A stretch of 64,000 bases of DNA from Lysinibacillus sp. G4S2 (lineage in GTDB: Bacteria > Bacillota > Bacilli > Bacillales_A > Planococcaceae). Shown here in pieces: positions 62,290-64,000 of this stretch (positions are counted from its first letter, which is position 1; every line of letters begins with the position of its first letter). The DNA lies in NCBI RefSeq assembly GCF_030348505.1, contig NZ_JAUCFJ010000002.1, positions 2,422,001-2,486,000 on the forward strand. Direction: 5' to 3'. The notes beneath the pieces were generated by a model. That model was not told the DNA's origin and did no database searches. It saw only the letters and a program-made list of their open reading frames with translations. A program made the translations under genes and the position numbers.

Positions 62290-62772
62290 ATGATGAGTAA
62301 TTGTAATCTTATACTTCGGAATGTAGTTGAAGATGATCTTCCTGTTTTTTTCAAGCATCAACAAAACCTTGAAGCAAACTATTTGGCTGCCTTTACTAGC
62401 AAGGACCCCAGCGATTGGGATAGCTTCATTTTACACTGGAACAAAATTCTTACAAATAAAGATATTATTAAGCAAACGATTATAGTCGAAAATAACGTAG
62501 TTGGACATGTTCTATGCTTTGAGCAGTTCGGAGAATCAGAAGTTAGCTACTGGATTGGAAATGAATATTGGGGAAAAGGGATCGCAACCAAAGCTTTACA
62601 GGAATTTCTAAAACATGTTACAAACCGTCCCCTTTATGCTCGTGCTGCTAAAGACAATATAGGGTCTCTAAAAGTTTTACAGAGATGTGGATTCACGATT
62701 ACAGGCGAAGACATCGGTTTTTCCAATGCACGCAATAAAGACGTACAGGAGTTTATACTCACCCTCAATTAA
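62290..62772 (+). CDS. GNAT-family acetyltransferase
   Basis: 160 residues (159 if ATG 62293 is used). The GNAT fold is evident: LILRNVVEDDLPVFFKHQ, YWIGNEYWGKGIATKALQEFL (acetyl-CoA loop) and NIGSLKVLQRCGFTITGED. It belongs to the RimJ/RimL-like branch. GGGGGGAA precedes the start. Confidence 0.88.
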   Translation: MMSNCNLILRNVVEDDLPVFFKHQQNLEANYLAAFTSKDPSDWDSFILHWNKILTNKDIIKQTIIVENNVVGHVLCFEQFGESEVSYWIGNEYWGKGIATKALQEFLKHVTNRPLYARAAKDNIGSLKVLQRCGFTITGEDIGFSNARNKDVQEFILTLN

Positions 62773-62903
62773 AAATGAAAGTATGTTACTTTTTATTTAA
62801 TAGGGGTATACGACGGTTACTAAAGAGAATTGGGATGAAGAAGTAGCGAAAAGGCTGCTTCTTTTTAGTTCGTGGATAATTTTTTATATTTTTCAGAAAA
62901 GTC

Positions 62904-62932
62904 TTGACACTATTTTCGCATATATTTATATT
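62904..62932 (+). promoter_or_regulatory. SigA-type promoter of the arsR-srpbcc pair
   Basis: TTGACA, 17 bp, TATATT (62927-62932). AT-rich dyads (ATATATTTATATTATATAT) overlap the -10 and could be the ArsR-type binding site. Confidence 0.7.
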
Positions 62933-62972
62933 ATATATAACCGAACAGTTATGTATGAAGTGAGGGATGATC

Positions 62973-63299
62973 ATGCCAAATGTTTATCGAGCATTAGGGG
63001 ATTCAACGCGACGCCATATTTTAAGTATGCTTAAACAAGGAAGTAAAACTCAAAAGGAGATAGTTGAAGCATTTGATATCTCTCAACCAGCAATTAAGAA
63101 GCATTTGAATATTTTATTGGAGGAAGGAATTATTTCAGAGAGCTTGAATGGGAAATATCGTATCTATTCAATAAATCTCGACACACTCCAAATTGCCTAT
63201 CATGAAATGCTTCAAAACATCGGAGAACTACTTGATGATCAACTCATAAGTCTAAAAAATTATGTTGAAAAAGGAGAGTTTCGAGATGAAGAAAAATGA
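62973..63299 (+). CDS. ArsR-family transcriptional regulator
   Basis: 108 residues from ATG 62973 with AGTGAGGG upstream. Winged helix: YRALGDSTRRHILSML, TQKEIVEAFDISQPAIKKHLNIL. It lacks the CxC metal motif of ArsR/SmtB, like the regulators that pair with AHSA1/SRPBCC genes. It overlaps the next gene by 14 nt. Confidence 0.88.
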   Translation: MPNVYRALGDSTRRHILSMLKQGSKTQKEIVEAFDISQPAIKKHLNILLEEGIISESLNGKYRIYSINLDTLQIAYHEMLQNIGELLDDQLISLKNYVEKGEFRDEEK

Positions 63300-63984
63300 A
63301 AATTCTGTAAAGAGAGAAATTGTTGTTAACGCACCTTTGAATAAAGTTTGGGATGCATTGACTAAGCCTGAGCATTTAAACCTTTGGTATACAAAAAATG
63401 CTAACATAGAATTTCGTATAGGCGGAAGAGGTTATATGAATCATGGCTGGGGGGCAACATCTGAGGGTATATTCACAGAAATAGATACAATGAAACGCTT
63501 TGTACTTCAGAGCATTGATGGGGATTTTACTACTATTACATCTTTGGAAGAAATTGGGGATGGTATTAAAGTGAGTATTGAATATCAGGCTTCTTTTATT
63601 GGTGAAATGAATCAATCTACAAAGGAAAATATGTTATTTGGTACAAGTCAATTTTTAGAAAATCTAAAGAGCGTTTATGAAACTGGTACTGATAATCGTT
63701 CAAAGTTTTGGAAAGCATGGATTGGTATTGCACACACAACAAACAAGGGTGAGAGAGGGACAAGGGTTTTACAGGTGAAGGAAGGATCGGTAGCTGCAGC
63801 TGCTGGAATTAAACCTGAAGATATTATACTAGAAATAGATGGCGAAGCAATCGAAGGATATGAATCTTTCGAAAGAACATTGAATAATAAAAATGTTAAT
63901 GGCAATGTTACGTTAACGATAGAAAGTAAAAATGAAAAATCACAGGTAAACTGTCTTGTAGATGCTTATCCTGTCCCTTATTAA
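63286..63984 (+). CDS. SRPBCC/AHSA1-domain protein fused to a PDZ domain
   Basis: 232 residues from ATG 63286 behind AAGGAGAG. Residues about 8-140 are an AHSA1/SRPBCC fold (VKREIVVNAPLNKVWDALTK, GWGATSEGIFTEID). Residues about 155-225 form a PDZ-like module (GTRVLQVKEGSVAAAAGIKP, EDIILEIDGEAI). ArsR plus SRPBCC pairs are common; the added PDZ is not. There is no signal peptide, so the PDZ is cytoplasmic. The gene ends 16 bases before the window edge. Confidence 0.82.
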   Translation: MKKNENSVKREIVVNAPLNKVWDALTKPEHLNLWYTKNANIEFRIGGRGYMNHGWGATSEGIFTEIDTMKRFVLQSIDGDFTTITSLEEIGDGIKVSIEYQASFIGEMNQSTKENMLFGTSQFLENLKSVYETGTDNRSKFWKAWIGIAHTTNKGERGTRVLQVKEGSVAAAAGIKPEDIILEIDGEAIEGYESFERTLNNKNVNGNVTLTIESKNEKSQVNCLVDAYPVPY

Positions 63985-64000
63985 ATATTTAATTAAAATA

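Overview
The window comes from a low-GC, endospore-forming member of the Bacillota, most likely the Planococcaceae/Lysinibacillus-Solibacillus side of the Bacillales. The inference rests on AT-rich codon use, strong GGAGG ribosome binding sites with frequent TTG and GTG starts, a Ger(x)C germination lipoprotein, a Bacillus-type 4Fe-4S ferredoxin, and many Bacillales-style intergenic repeats. No database search was possible, so all names rest on reading the sequence.

Region 1 (about 1.5-24.6 kb) is an aerobic phenylacetate catabolic locus. It holds a LysR regulator, a Liv-type ABC importer (livJ-H-M-G-F, with livM apparently frameshifted at an A8 tract), a PaaI thioesterase, and a long operon: paaK, a YumC-type ferredoxin reductase, a 4Fe-4S ferredoxin, paaA-B-C-D, an EthD-like gene, paaF, paaG and an aldehyde dehydrogenase. 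After a hairpin come paaH and paaJ, then a third crotonase with a PaaX regulator. Nearby are a second hotdog thioesterase, a nitronate monooxygenase-like protein and a PaaY-like trimer. PaaK makes phenylacetyl-CoA, PaaABC(D) epoxidises it, PaaG isomerises it to oxepin-CoA, and the aldehyde dehydrogenase plus PaaF/H/J finish the route. A fused PaaE reductase and the MaoC-type half of PaaZ are not visible. Separate ferredoxin/reductase genes and a spare crotonase sit where they would be expected.

Region 2 (24.8-43 kb) is mixed accessory DNA: an HTH protein with seven 30-bp coding repeats, an MBL hydrolase, a class C-like group II intron placed just after a terminator, an orphan Ger(x)C, TetR/serine hydrolase/VOC genes, a TPR-containing HTH regulator divergent from an alpha/beta hydrolase across two palindromes, a PadR pair, and small membrane proteins, one of only 46 aa.

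Region 3 (43.2-50.9 kb) is the most unusual gene set. A MerR regulator fused to a zinc-ribbon and a methyltransferase-like domain that lacks the glycine-rich motif I faces a five-gene operon (FAD amine oxidase-like, aldehyde dehydrogenase, MATE transporter, cupin, YtcJ-like amidohydrolase). A 19-bp-spaced MerR-type promoter lies between them.

Region 4 (51-64 kb) is rearranged. It has an IS4-type element with perfect 9-bp target duplications, small non-autonomous elements sharing its 15-bp ends (one with its own perfect 9-bp duplication and a nested GC-rich insert), a duplicated and frameshifted SMI1/KNR4 gene, decayed small genes, an APH-like kinase, a NADAR protein, VOC, GNAT, and an ArsR/SRPBCC-PDZ pair. 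Intergenic repeat families recur at about 4, 20-22.6, 39, 52.8, 57.5 and 59.8 kb.
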